A stretch of 64,000 bases of DNA from CAWJLS01 sp963843755 (lineage in GTDB: Bacteria > Acidobacteriota > Thermoanaerobaculia > Multivoradales > DATKCC01): assembly GCA_963843755.1 (NCBI GenBank), contig CAWJLS010000005.1, positions 62,001 to 126,000 of the forward strand. Direction: 5' to 3'. Positions 9,088-17,460 of the stretch are shown here, piece by piece (the first letter of the stretch is position 1; the number at the start of each line of letters is the position of its first letter). Made by a program: the position numbers and the translations under genes. The notes under the pieces were generated by a model. That model was given only the letters and a program-made list of their open reading frames with translations. It was not told the DNA's origin and did no database searches.

Positions 9088-10578
9088 ATGGCGAAATCCA
9101 CGAACGACGCGAACGAGCAGGGTGCGGCGCCCGCCGCCACGGGCCTGAGTGAAAACGGGGGCCACCCGGAGATGCCGGCACCGCTCCGGCCGGAGAACCG
9201 GGCCTCGGCCCAGGAAGAGATCACCATCCGGGCGGACACGGTGCGGACCGGTCTCTCGATCGCGCTCCACAAGACCCGCAAGCAGAACCTGAAAGGTCCG
9301 GGCGGCCGCATCGCGGTCGTCGACGGCTGCCGGACGCCGTTCGTCAAGGCGGGGACGGTGTTCCGGGGCATGGACTCGATCGACCTGGCGGGCGCCGCCG
9401 CCGGCGAGCTGGTGGCGCGGACCGGGATCGATCCGGCGGAGATCGACCTGTCGATCTTCGGCACGGTGATCCCCCAGGTCAACGCGCCGAACCTGGGTCG
9501 CGAGGTGGTCTTCCGCACGGGGCTGCCGATGGACATCCCCGGCACGACGGTCAACCTCGCCTGCGCGTCGTCCAACCGGGCGATCTGCTTCGGTGCCGAG
9601 GCGATCCTCACCGGCGAGGCCGACGTGGTCCTGGCGGGCGGCGCCGAGTCGCTCTCGAACGTGCCGATCCTGTTCTCGAAAAACGCGTCGCGCCGGTTCA
9701 TGGAGCTGGCCAAGGCCAAGTCGCTGCCGGCCAAGGCGGCGACCCTGGCCAAGATCCGCCCGCAGGACCTGGCGCCCCAGGCGCCGGCCATCGCCGAGTA
9801 CACCACCGGCATGACCATGGGCGAGTCGGCGGAGAAGATGGCCAAGGAGAACGACATCTCCCGCCGGGCCCAGGACGAGATCGCCCTCCTGTCGCACCAG
9901 CGGGCGGCGGCGGCGATCGAGGACGGGCGCATGGGCGAGATGATCGCCACCACCTTCCCGCCGCCGAGCTACGACCAGGCGGTGAGCGTCGACAACGGGG
10001 TGCGCAACGACACGTCGATGGAGGCGCTGGGAGGCCTGCGGCCGGTGTTCGACCGCCGGTACGGCACGCTCACCGCCGGCAACTCGAGCCCGCTCACCGA
10101 CGGCGGCTCGGCGGTCCTGCTGATGAGCGAGGAGAGGGCGAAGGCGCTCGGCTACGAGCCCCTCGGGTTCATCCGCTCGTTCGCCTTCACCGCCCTCGAT
10201 CCGGGCGGCCAGCTCCTCCAGGGACCGGCCTACGCCGCGCCCCTGGCCCTGGAGCGCGCCGGCATCGAGCTCGGCGACGTCGACCTGGTCGAGATGCACG
10301 AGGCGTTCGCCGCCCAGATTCTGTCGAACCTGAAGGCGCTGGCGTCCAAGAAGTTCGCCGAGGAGGAGCTCGGCCGCACCAAGCCGGTCGGCGAGATCGA
10401 CCTGGAGAAGATCAACGTCACCGGCGGCTCGATCTCGATCGGCCACCCGTTCGGCGCCACCGGCGCGCGGGTCGTGACCCAGCTCCTCTACGAGCTGCGC
10501 CGCCGCGGCCTCGGGCTCGGCCTGGTCACCGTCTGCGCGGCCGGCGGCGTCGGCCACGCGATGGTGGTGGAGCGCTGA
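9088..10578 (+). CDS. fadI: Acetyl-CoA acyltransferase (thiolase), FadI type
   Basis: 496 residues. The start at 9088 follows a GGGAGG-type site (9074-9080). Thiolases cleave 3-ketoacyl-CoA with CoA to acetyl-CoA and a shortened acyl-CoA, the last step of beta-oxidation. The nucleophilic Cys159 lies in NLACASSNRAI, the base His in VEMHEAFAAQ, and the second active-site Cys (about 483) in VCAAGGVGHAM; GHPFGATG is also present. RIAVVDGCRTPFVKAGT begins the enzyme proper at about residue 74. The first 70 residues are an extra, polar, probably disordered extension not normal for the family. An alpha-subunit partner (FadJ-like) is not in the window. The adjacent CoA-transferase at 10598 may use related substrates. 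A candidate -10 box TATAAG lies at 9037-9042. Confidence 0.88.
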   Translation: MAKSTNDANEQGAAPAATGLSENGGHPEMPAPLRPENRASAQEEITIRADTVRTGLSIALHKTRKQNLKGPGGRIAVVDGCRTPFVKAGTVFRGMDSIDLAGAAAGELVARTGIDPAEIDLSIFGTVIPQVNAPNLGREVVFRTGLPMDIPGTTVNLACASSNRAICFGAEAILTGEADVVLAGGAESLSNVPILFSKNASRRFMELAKAKSLPAKAATLAKIRPQDLAPQAPAIAEYTTGMTMGESAEKMAKENDISRRAQDEIALLSHQRAAAAIEDGRMGEMIATTFPPPSYDQAVSVDNGVRNDTSMEALGGLRPVFDRRYGTLTAGNSSPLTDGGSAVLLMSEERAKALGYEPLGFIRSFAFTALDPGGQLLQGPAYAAPLALERAGIELGDVDLVEMHEAFAAQILSNLKALASKKFAEEELGRTKPVGEIDLEKINVTGGSISIGHPFGATGARVVTQLLYELRRRGLGLGLVTVCAAGGVGHAMVVER

Positions 10579-10597
10579 GGCGCGGCGGGAGCCGGCC

Positions 10598-11926
10598 CTG
10601 TCGAACCCGCCGCCTGGCACGCCGCGCGCGTCCCTTCCGCCGTCGACGCCCCTGGCCGACCTCGCCGTCGTCGACCTGACGCGCCACCTCCCCGGGCCGC
10701 TCGCCGCCCACCTGCTGGCCGACCTGGGCGCCCGCGTCGTCAAGGTAGAGGAGCCGACCGAGGGCGACCCGGTGCGCCTGGCGCCGCCGCTCGTCCGCGG
10801 CCGGGGAGCGCTCGGCACGCTTCTCCTGTCGGGCTCCCGGTCGGTCGCCCTCGATCTCAAGCGGGAGGGCGGAAGGCGGGCCCTCGACAGGTTGCTCGAC
10901 GGCGCCGACGTGCTGATCGAGAGCTTCCGCCCCGGCACCCTCGCCCGGCTCGGCTTCCCACCGGAGACCCTCCGGCAGCGCCATCCACGCCTGATCGGCT
11001 GCTCGATCTCCGGCTGGGGGCAGGACGGACCGCACAGCGCGCGGGCCGGTCACGACCTCACCTACCAGGCGCTCGCCGGCACCCTGGCCTCGACCGCCCC
11101 GGCCATGCCGCCGTTCCCGGCGGCCGACACGACCGGCGCCTGGGCGGCGGTTTCGGCGATCCTGGCGGCGCTCTACCGGCGCGAGCGCACCGGCGAGGGG
11201 GGCTGGATCGACGCCTCCCTGTTCGACGCCGCGGTCCACAACGGCCTGGTGGCCTGGGCGGAGGAGGCGGGCGGCGGGAGGCCCGCGCCCCTCGGTGAGC
11301 CCCACGGTCTGAGCGGCGCCCTGCCCTGCTACGCGCTCTACCGAACCGCCGACGGCGGGCTGCTGGCGGTGGCGGGGCTCGAAGAGCACTTCTGGCGGCG
11401 GTTCTGCCGCGCCGCCGGACGGGAAGACCTGGTCCGGGAGCAGTACCGGGAGGGCCCCGAGGCCCGACGGCGGGTCGCCGAGATGGTGGCCGGCAAGCGC
11501 CTCGATGCCTGGCGGGAGATCCTGGCAGAGCTCGACCTGCCGATCGAGCCGGTGCTGACGCCGTCGGAGGCCGCGCGCCATCCGCAGAGCGTCCACCGGG
11601 GGCTCCTCTCCCGGGGCAGCGACGGCCTCTACCGGCTCGGTTTCCCTGCCCGCATCGACGGCGTGCGTCCGCGGGCGGGGGAGCGCTACCCGAAGCTGGG
11701 GGAGGACACGCGAACCGAGCTCGAGGCGGCGGGGGCTCATCGCCTGGCCGGCCCGGCCAATGCGGCCGATGCGGCCGGCCCGGTCGGGGCGGTCGGCACC
11801 GTCGGCGTCTCCGGAGCCCGCGGGGCGCTGGGGGGGCGCAGCGCGTGGGCTCGGCGGCGCTCAGGGATCGGGCGGCGCTGGAGCTTTCGACGCTGGATCC
11901 GCCGGTGGCTCGCCGGACGGAGGTAG
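10598..11926 (+). CDS. CaiB/BaiF family (class III) CoA-transferase, apparent CTG start
   Basis: About 442 residues. The fold of class III CoA-transferases is clear: LAVVDLTRHLPGPLAAHLLADLGARVVKVEEP at the N-terminus (given here as the stretch 10655-10750), then GCSISGWGQDGPHSARAGHD, and GWIDASLFDAAVHNG, in which Asp205 is the expected catalytic aspartate that forms the acyl anhydride. These enzymes move CoA between carboxylic acids. No ATG, GTG or TTG lies in frame between the thiolase stop and residue 59 (GTG at 10772), and a start there would remove the CoA-binding N-terminus. CTG at 10598 has GGGAG (10587-10591) six bases upstream and is the best start. The last ~60 residues are a low-complexity tail (AVGTVGVSGARGALGG, then Arg-rich). 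The substrate is unknown. Confidence 0.8.
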   Translation: MSNPPPGTPRASLPPSTPLADLAVVDLTRHLPGPLAAHLLADLGARVVKVEEPTEGDPVRLAPPLVRGRGALGTLLLSGSRSVALDLKREGGRRALDRLLDGADVLIESFRPGTLARLGFPPETLRQRHPRLIGCSISGWGQDGPHSARAGHDLTYQALAGTLASTAPAMPPFPAADTTGAWAAVSAILAALYRRERTGEGGWIDASLFDAAVHNGLVAWAEEAGGGRPAPLGEPHGLSGALPCYALYRTADGGLLAVAGLEEHFWRRFCRAAGREDLVREQYREGPEARRRVAEMVAGKRLDAWREILAELDLPIEPVLTPSEAARHPQSVHRGLLSRGSDGLYRLGFPARIDGVRPRAGERYPKLGEDTRTELEAAGAHRLAGPANAADAAGPVGAVGTVGVSGARGALGGRSAWARRRSGIGRRWSFRRWIRRWLAGRR

Positions 11927-12080
11927 GAGTCTGCGCGGCACCGTGGCTCTCTCGCGTGGGCTCGTCGTCGTTCAGCGTTCGCGTTATGCTTTGCGGTTCC
12001 GGCGCCGGCTCCGGCCCCGGCCCCGCGGCGTGAGCCCGCGGGGCACCTCTCTTGCACCTCATTTCGACCGGAGGTTTCCG

Positions 12081-12812
12081 ATGACCCAGACAGTCCTAGC
12101 GATGCTCGCCCTCTTCGCCCTCGCCGTCCCCCTGTCCGCTCAGAACGGCAACGACGGAGCGAAGCCCCCGACGCTGACGGTTTCCGGCTCCGGCGAGGTC
12201 CACGTCGAGCCGGACCTGGCGGTCGTCCGCCTCGGCATCCTGGCCCAGAACGAGGATGCCGCGGCGGCCCAGCAGGAGGCCAACCGGGTCGCTCGCGCCA
12301 TCCTGGGCGGAGTCGAGGCCCTCGGGGTGCCGCCGGAAGCGGTGCAGACCTCGCGGCTGGTGCTGTCACCGGTCTACGAGCAGCCGCGGCCCCAGGACCG
12401 TGCCCGCGAGCCGCGGATCTCGGCCTATCGCGCCTCGAACGTGGTCAGCGTCCGCCTCGGCGACCTGACCAAGATCGGGCCGGTGATCGATGCCGCGGTC
12501 CAGGCCGGCGCCAACCAGGTGGAAGGGGTCGATCTCCGCCTCGAGGACGACAGCTCCGCCCGCCAGGAGGCGCTGACCCGGGCGGTCCAGGAGGCGCGCC
12601 AGAAGGCGGCGACCATGGCCTCGGCCCTCGGCGTTTCGCTCGGGCCGGTGCTGGAGGCGACCGAGGGCGGCGTGTCGATCGACATTCCCCGGTTCAGCAG
12701 CGGGCCCCGGATGCTGAGGATGGAGGCGGTCGCTCCGGAGCCGACGCCGATCAGCACCGGCGAGATCACCGTCTCCGCCCAGGTGACGCTGCGCTACCGG
12801 ATCAGCGGGTGA
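12081..12812 (+). CDS. SIMPL domain (DUF541) periplasmic protein
   Basis: 243 residues, start at 12081 with GGAGGT at 12070-12075. A signal peptide ends near residue 21 (VPLSAQ). The rest is a SIMPL/DUF541 domain: LTVSGSGEVHVEPDLAVVRL at the start, QEANRVARAILGGVEALGVP, VSVRLGDLTKIGPVIDAAVQ, and the closing STGEITVSAQVTLRYRISG. The family is exported, oligomeric and of poorly defined role (oxidative or envelope stress in some members). The last 87 bp of the gene are present a second time at 13843-13929, on the far side of a toxin-antitoxin pair; this copy still encodes an intact C-terminus. Confidence 0.85.
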   Translation: MTQTVLAMLALFALAVPLSAQNGNDGAKPPTLTVSGSGEVHVEPDLAVVRLGILAQNEDAAAAQQEANRVARAILGGVEALGVPPEAVQTSRLVLSPVYEQPRPQDRAREPRISAYRASNVVSVRLGDLTKIGPVIDAAVQAGANQVEGVDLRLEDDSSARQEALTRAVQEARQKAATMASALGVSLGPVLEATEGGVSIDIPRFSSGPRMLRMEAVAPEPTPISTGEITVSAQVTLRYRISG

Positions 12813-12813
12813 A
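12727..12813 (+). repeat. Left copy of 87-bp direct repeat flanking the toxin-antitoxin island
   Basis: The 3' end of the SIMPL gene, including its stop codon. It matches 13843-13929 without gaps at 84 of 87 positions; the three differences are at 12737, 12750 and 12761, and the last 52 bases are identical. Confidence 0.9.
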
Positions 12814-13041
12814 CCGGTCCCACCGGCCTTCCCTGCTTTCGACGCCGGCGGCTCGGTGGAATTTCGTCCGCGCAGACTCCTCGCGCGGAATGGGTCGGGT
12901 CGAGAGAGGGTGGGGGTTTGCTCCGGTGGAACCGAGCCGAGGGGCCGTCGCGCGGCACCGGGCATTGTCGAGCGACTCGAGAGACGTCCATGGATTGGGT
13001 CCGCTCTGATTGACGGTGCGCTGGTGCCTCCGGTCCCCCGC

Positions 13042-13076
13042 TTGCCTTGTCTCGGTCGTACATATAGAGTACTTAC
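13042..13076 (+). promoter_or_regulatory. Candidate promoter and operator of the AbrB-Doc module
   Basis: TTGCCT (13042-13047), a 17-bp spacer and TAGAGT (13065-13070) read as a sigma-70-like promoter. The start codon at 13077 lies 6 bases after the -10 box and has no ribosome site, which suggests a leaderless mRNA. The -10 box sits inside the AT-rich near-palindrome GTACATATAGAGTAC (13058-13072), a plausible binding site for the AbrB-fold antitoxin in autoregulation. Inferred from sequence only. Confidence 0.45.
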
Positions 13077-13322
13077 ATGGAGAGAAAGCTCGTTCAGGCC
13101 GGCGGATCGCTCGCGGTGACCCTTCCGGCGGAGGTTGTCAAGGAGCTTGGGCTCGTGAAGGGGATGGCGGTCGAGGTGACGGTCCATCCGAGGACCGGGG
13201 CGGTGACGATCCGGCCCGGAGTCCGCTACGCGGAGGACGGCAAGGTCACGAAGCGGTTCGATCGCGCGATCGACGACCTGCTCGAACGCCGCTCCGAGCT
13301 CTACCGGCGGTTGGCGAAGTGA
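13077..13322 (+). CDS. AbrB/MazE-type antitoxin
   Basis: 81 residues. Residues 1-47 form the swapped-hairpin AbrB/SpoVT DNA-binding domain (RKLVQAGGSLAVTLPAEVVK, then LGLVKGMAVEVTVH). The C-terminal 30 residues (RFDRAIDDLLERRSELYRRL) are an amphipathic helix of the kind that neutralises the partner toxin. The stop overlaps the toxin start by 4 bp (GTGA), normal for toxin-antitoxin pairs. The protein should bind Doc and repress its own promoter, where a palindrome overlaps the -10 box. Doc is classically paired with Phd; an AbrB-fold partner is a known alternative arrangement. Confidence 0.88.
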   Translation: MERKLVQAGGSLAVTLPAEVVKELGLVKGMAVEVTVHPRTGAVTIRPGVRYAEDGKVTKRFDRAIDDLLERRSELYRRLAK

Positions 13323-13711
13323 ACCTCTATCTGGCCGTCGACCAGGTCCTCAGAGTCCACGAGCGCCAGGTCGAGCGGTTCGGAGGCGCCGCCGGCGTCC
13401 GGGACCGAGGGGCCCTCGAAGCCGCCGTCGCGCGGCCCCAGGCGACCTTCGGCGGTGACGATCTCTATCCCGATCCGGCCGCGAAGGCGGCCGCGCTCAT
13501 GCACTCCCTGATCGCCAGCCACCCGTTCATGGACGGCAACAAGCGCGCCGCAGCCATGGGCGCCGAGCTCTTTCTTCTCTTCAACGGCTTCGAGCTGCTG
13601 ACCGACGAGGACGACTTCGACGACATCACCATGGCCGCGGCCCGGGGTGAGCTGGCGGCCGAGGAGCTCGCGATCTGGTTCCGCCAGCGGCTGGAGCCGA
13701 TCGAGCGCTGA
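13319..13711 (+). CDS. doc: Doc-type (death-on-curing, Fic fold) toxin
   Basis: 130 residues from GTG at 13319, overlapping the antitoxin stop. The Fic/Doc signature HPFMDGNKRAA is at residues 68-78: His68, Phe70, Asp72, Asn74, Lys75 and Arg76. This is the short Doc form (HxFxDxNKR) rather than the longer AMPylating Fic; the characterised Doc protein phosphorylates EF-Tu and halts translation. Also seen are VHERQVERFGGAAGVRDRG at the N-terminus, typical of the family, and a Trp-containing C-terminal helix. The whole module lies between two copies of the SIMPL 3' end, which marks it as an insertion. Confidence 0.9.
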   Translation: MNLYLAVDQVLRVHERQVERFGGAAGVRDRGALEAAVARPQATFGGDDLYPDPAAKAAALMHSLIASHPFMDGNKRAAAMGAELFLLFNGFELLTDEDDFDDITMAAARGELAAEELAIWFRQRLEPIER

Positions 13712-13842
13712 GTGGCCTGGGCTCCGGTGGCGGTGCTCAGTCAGGCGCGCTCCAGGGCACCCGACGATGGCCCGGTGCGCTGAAGCAAACCTTCCAGGCC
13801 ACCATCGGTTCATGTGGGCTTGGCCCCTCGGCGCTCGAGGCC

Positions 13843-13929
13843 CGGTCGCTCCAGAGCCGACGCCGGTCAGCACCGGGGAGATCACCGTCTCCGCCCAGGT
13901 GACGCTGCGCTACCGGATCAGCGGGTGAA
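13843..13929 (+). pseudogene. Duplicated 3' end of the SIMPL gene (right direct repeat)
   Basis: Second copy of the last 87 bp of the SIMPL gene at 12727-12813. It encodes the SIMPL C-terminus in frame (STGEITVSAQVTLRYRISG and stop) but has no start of its own. It also supplies the stop codon (13918-13920) and last codons of the opposite-strand histone-deacetylase-like gene. The ancestral locus therefore probably had these two genes ending tail to tail with a short overlap, and the insertion kept both ends intact. Confidence 0.85.
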
Positions 13930-15780
13930 GCGGCTGTCGAGCGCGAAGTCGAACCGTTCGCGGGCGGCTTCGCGGCGGGCGCGAGCCTCGCGGTCGGCGA
14001 GCCGGGCGCGGAGCCGCTCGGAGACCGGCAGCACCATCGGCGCGGGGTGCCAGGCGACCGGCTCGCCGGTCATCCGGTCGACGATCCACTTCTGATCGAC
14101 CGCCCGGGTCGCGTCCGCCAGCGGCAGGGCGCGGACCGCCGCCCGGAACGCGTCGAACCGGGCCGCGTCTTCCGGTTCGAGGAACTGGAGCACGTCGCCC
14201 GTCTGGGCGGCCAGGTGGTAGTGGGACGGGACGAACAGCAGGCCGTCCAGGCTCAGCCGGTCGCAGACCAGGATCATCATCGCCGCCACGTCGCGGAGCA
14301 TGCCGAGCCCCGGATGCTTCTGCCCGGGGAGCGGGCGGCGCCGGGCGCCGAAGCGGGCCCGCGGGTTCTGGAGCAGTAGCCACTCGATGCGCAGCATCTC
14401 CATGCCGGGGATCGTGCGCCGGTCGCGCCGCACCCGCAGCTCGGCCAGCAGCTCTGTGCGCTCGTCGTCCCCGAACAGCCGTAGCGTCTGGCCGGCCGGG
14501 TTGTCCAGCTCGAGCTCCAGCGTCGGATGCTGGAATCCCCGGTCGCGCAGGCGCCCCATGATGCCCAACTGCTCGAGCGCCAGCTCCAGCCCGTGACGGG
14601 AGTAGTAGCGGAGGAAGCGCTGCCTGCCGCCCCCCGGACCGATGGCGCCGAAGAGATCCTCCTCGGTCAGGCCGAAGCCGTCGTCGTCCGAGGCGCCGGT
14701 GAGCTGCGCCGGGCTCACCAGCTTGGAGAGGTAGCGGTACCGGGCGAGGGTGATCTCGCCGGTCGACGGCACCTCGACGTCCTGGCCGCCGGAGAGCAGC
14801 CAGCCGAAGAAGCGGGCGCTGTAGCGCCACGACTCGGTGCCGTACCCCCCGGCGAGCAGGACCACGGTCGGCGGCGCCCCGGCGCGGCGGATCAGGTTGG
14901 TGACGAAGCGGTCGCGCGCCAGCATGCCGTCGGCGCTGATCTGCCAGTTGCCGAGGGCGTCGTCGTGGGCCGGGTCGCAGCCGGCCAGGTAGAAGACCAG
15001 CGCCGGGCGCAGGCGCTCGAACAGCGGCGGCAGGTGGGTGCGCAAGGTCTCCAGGTATTCGTCGTCGCCGACCCCGTTGCCGAGGGCGATGCTGGTCGAC
15101 TCCACCGCCTCGGCGGAGTCCCACGGGGCGTTGTGGACCGAGAAGGTGTGGACGCTCGGGTCGCCGGCGAACAGGGCCCGGGTGCCGTCGCCGTCGTGGA
15201 GGTCGAGGTCGACCACCAGCACCCGCTTGCCGAAGCCGCGCTCGCGGAAGGTGGAGATCGCGACCGCCACGTCGTTGAAGACGCAGAATCCCCGGCCGCG
15301 GTCGGCGTGGGCGTGGTGGAGCCCGCCGCCGAGGTTGATCGACATGCGGCCGGTCTGGAGGGCGGTGCGGGTGGCGAGCAAGGTGCCGCCGACCATGGAG
15401 CGCTGGAGGTCGATGAACCGGTCCTCGTCCGCCACCGACAGGCGGACGCCGAGGATGCGGGTCAGGGCGCCCGGCTCCCGCAGGCCGTCGAGGTAGCGCT
15501 CGTCGTGCACCCGGCAGAGCTGGTCGAAGCTCGCCTGGCGCGGCCAGCGGAGCGAGCCGCGCCGGATCAGCCCTTCGGAGACGAGGAAGGTCAGGATGTG
15601 GTCGATGCGGTGGGGGTCGGCGGAGACGCCGTAGATGCCGTTGACCTCGAAGGTCGAGCGCCCGGCGTAGACCAGCTCCGCGACCGGGCTGGCGCCGAAC
15701 GCCTCGCCCAGGCGACGCACGGCGCTCCGGCCGGTGCGCCGTAGGGCGCCGAGCGCGGCCTCACCGAGCGTCTTGCTCAT
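13918..15780 (-). CDS. Histone deacetylase-like (arginase/deacetylase fold) amidohydrolase with long C-terminal extension
   Basis: 620 residues; bacterial single-domain members are about 300-370. The deacetylase domain covers about residues 35-345 and has all active-site residues: tandem His155-His156 (GGGLHHAHAD), zinc ligands Asp193 and His195 (VVDLDLHDGDG), Asp268 (AGCDPAHDDALG) and Tyr312 (LLAGGYGTES). Such enzymes remove acetyl groups from lysine, polyamines or other amines. The C-terminal 270 residues (from about GFGLTEEDLFGAIG) are helical and charged and match no domain I recognise; acidobacterial homologues of this long kind exist to my knowledge, but the tail's role is unknown. It follows the aldehyde dehydrogenase by 4 bp, so the two are in one operon. 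Confidence 0.82.
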   Translation of the reverse strand: MSKTLGEAALGALRRTGRSAVRRLGEAFGASPVAELVYAGRSTFEVNGIYGVSADPHRIDHILTFLVSEGLIRRGSLRWPRQASFDQLCRVHDERYLDGLREPGALTRILGVRLSVADEDRFIDLQRSMVGGTLLATRTALQTGRMSINLGGGLHHAHADRGRGFCVFNDVAVAISTFRERGFGKRVLVVDLDLHDGDGTRALFAGDPSVHTFSVHNAPWDSAEAVESTSIALGNGVGDDEYLETLRTHLPPLFERLRPALVFYLAGCDPAHDDALGNWQISADGMLARDRFVTNLIRRAGAPPTVVLLAGGYGTESWRYSARFFGWLLSGGQDVEVPSTGEITLARYRYLSKLVSPAQLTGASDDDGFGLTEEDLFGAIGPGGGRQRFLRYYSRHGLELALEQLGIMGRLRDRGFQHPTLELELDNPAGQTLRLFGDDERTELLAELRVRRDRRTIPGMEMLRIEWLLLQNPRARFGARRRPLPGQKHPGLGMLRDVAAMMILVCDRLSLDGLLFVPSHYHLAAQTGDVLQFLEPEDAARFDAFRAAVRALPLADATRAVDQKWIVDRMTGEPVAWHPAPMVLPVSERLRARLADREARARREAARERFDFALDSRFTR

Positions 15781-15784
15781 CGGG

Positions 15785-17347
15785 TCACCTGATGAACGGG
15801 ACCTTGCGCCAGAGGCGGAAGGCGGCGATCAGGGCGTCGGCCTTGCGGCGGGTGTTGCTCCGCACCAGGAGCGACTCGTAGCCGCCGCCGGTCGAGAAGC
15901 TCTCGACGATCGACTGCTCCTCGGTGTAGCGGCGGATGCCGTGGGCGCCGTGGCGCCGGCCGACGCCGCTCTCCTTGGCGCCGCCCATGGGCACGTCGAA
16001 GGTGTTGTAGATCAGCAGCGTCGAGTTGACCCCGGCCGTGCCCGTGTCCAGACGGCGGGCGATCGCCCGCGCGCGGTCGCCGTCGCGCCCCCAGACCGCG
16101 GCGTTCAGGCCGTAGGGCGTGTCGTTGGCCAGCTCGATCGCCTCCTCGGCGCTCTCGACCGGCTCGACGGAGACGACCGGGCCGAACGTCTCGGCGCAGC
16201 CGACGGTCATGTCCGGGCGGGTGCCGGTCAGGAGCGTCGGGGCGACGAACGCCGGGCCGAGCTCGGTCAGCCGGCGGCCGCCCGCCAGCACCGTCGCCCC
16301 CTTGGCGACCGCGTCCTCGACGTGGGAGAAGACCTTGTCGGCGTGGGCGGTGGAGATCATCGAGCCGAGATCTTTGTCGAAATCCCGCGAGAACCCGACG
16401 TCCAGGGCCTCGACCCGCTCGACCAGCGCTTCGACGAACGGCTCGTAGAGCGGACGCTCGACGAACACGCGCTCGACCGCGATGCAGGTCTGGCCGGAGT
16501 TGGCGAAGGCGCCGGAGACGAAGCCCGAGACCGCGTCGTCGAGCGGCGCGTCGGCGAGCACGATCATCGGGTTCTTGCCCCCCAGCTCGAGGGAGTAGGG
16601 GATGAGCCGCTCGGCGGCCGCCGTGGCGACCTTGCGGCCGGTGGCGGTCGAGCCGGTGAACCCGACGTAGTCGGCGTGGCGGATGAGCTCCGGACCGAGC
16701 TCGGGGCCCAGGCCGTGGACGAGCTGCAGGAGGTCCGGGTGGAGGCCGGAGGCGAGGAAGATCTCGCGCCCGAGCTCGGCGGAGAGTGGGGTGAGCTCCG
16801 ACGGTTTGATCACCACCGCGTTGCCCGCGAGCAGCGCCGGCAGGGCGTCTCCGATCGGCAGCAGCAGCGGGTAGTTCCACGGGCTGATCAGCCCGACCAC
16901 GCCGAGCGGCTTGTAGACCACCCGCGCGGAGGTCAGGCCGGGAACCGCCGGCTGGCGGCGCTCGTCGGCCAGGTGACCCTCGGCGTGGGAGAGATAGTAG
17001 CGGGCCGTGCCGGCGACCGTCACCAGCTCGGCCAGGGCGTCGCGACGGGTCTTGCCGGTCTCGTCCTGGATCGTGTCGAGGGTGCGCTCGGCGGCGTCGA
17101 GGATCGCGTCGTGGAAGCGGCGGACGATCGCGGCGCGCTCGCTGAACGGAGCCTCCGCCCACCGCCGCTGGGCGGCCCGGGCCCGGGCGATGACGCCGGC
17201 GATCTCGCCGCGGGGCGTCGCCGGGACGGAGCCGACCTCGTCTCCGGTCGCCGGATTGATCACCGGGATCGCGTGGAACACCTTGTCCACGGCCGCGCCG
17301 TCGTGGCCGTGCGAGCTGGACTCCACCTGCTTGTCGATCATCGCCAT
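15785..17347 (-). CDS. NAD(P)-dependent aldehyde dehydrogenase (succinate-semialdehyde dehydrogenase-like)
   Basis: 520 residues, cytoplasmic. It oxidises an aldehyde to the acid via a thioester on cysteine. The signatures are complete: PWNYP with oxyanion Asn158, cofactor Lys181 (VIKPSE), FTGSTATG (230-237) for nucleotide binding, base Glu254 (LELGGKNP) and nucleophile Cys288 (NSGQTCIA). The C-terminal 40 residues (RSNTRRKADALIAAFRLWRK) extend past the usual end of about 480. The closest relatives by eye are succinate-semialdehyde or long-chain aldehyde dehydrogenases; the substrate cannot be fixed from sequence. Operonic with the deacetylase-like hydrolase downstream, which together could deal with acetylated amine or aldehyde catabolites (inference). 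Confidence 0.88.
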   Translation of the reverse strand: MAMIDKQVESSSHGHDGAAVDKVFHAIPVINPATGDEVGSVPATPRGEIAGVIARARAAQRRWAEAPFSERAAIVRRFHDAILDAAERTLDTIQDETGKTRRDALAELVTVAGTARYYLSHAEGHLADERRQPAVPGLTSARVVYKPLGVVGLISPWNYPLLLPIGDALPALLAGNAVVIKPSELTPLSAELGREIFLASGLHPDLLQLVHGLGPELGPELIRHADYVGFTGSTATGRKVATAAAERLIPYSLELGGKNPMIVLADAPLDDAVSGFVSGAFANSGQTCIAVERVFVERPLYEPFVEALVERVEALDVGFSRDFDKDLGSMISTAHADKVFSHVEDAVAKGATVLAGGRRLTELGPAFVAPTLLTGTRPDMTVGCAETFGPVVSVEPVESAEEAIELANDTPYGLNAAVWGRDGDRARAIARRLDTGTAGVNSTLLIYNTFDVPMGGAKESGVGRRHGAHGIRRYTEEQSIVESFSTGGGYESLLVRSNTRRKADALIAAFRLWRKVPFIR

Positions 17348-17445
17348 GGTTGCATCCTACCGCGGATTCTTCCGCACTGCGGCAAAGCCCGTCCGCGGCG
17401 AAGGCGCGTTCTCCCGGGGCTGCCCTGACGCCGGCGAATCTCGGG

Positions 17446-17451
17446 TAAACT
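17446..17451 (+). promoter_or_regulatory. Candidate -10 box of the papain-like peptidase gene
   Basis: TAAACT lies nine bases before the ATG at 17461, with a weak CTGACG at 17425-17430 as a possible -35. Transcription would start about at the start codon, giving a leaderless mRNA; no ribosome site is visible. Confidence 0.35.
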
Positions 17452-17460
17452 GCTGGCCTC

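Noticed and set aside
13647..13928. A 93-codon gene that ends in the SIMPL C-terminus
   Set aside because: It starts inside the doc gene and gains its end from the duplicated SIMPL fragment; the N-terminal part has no protein-like pattern.
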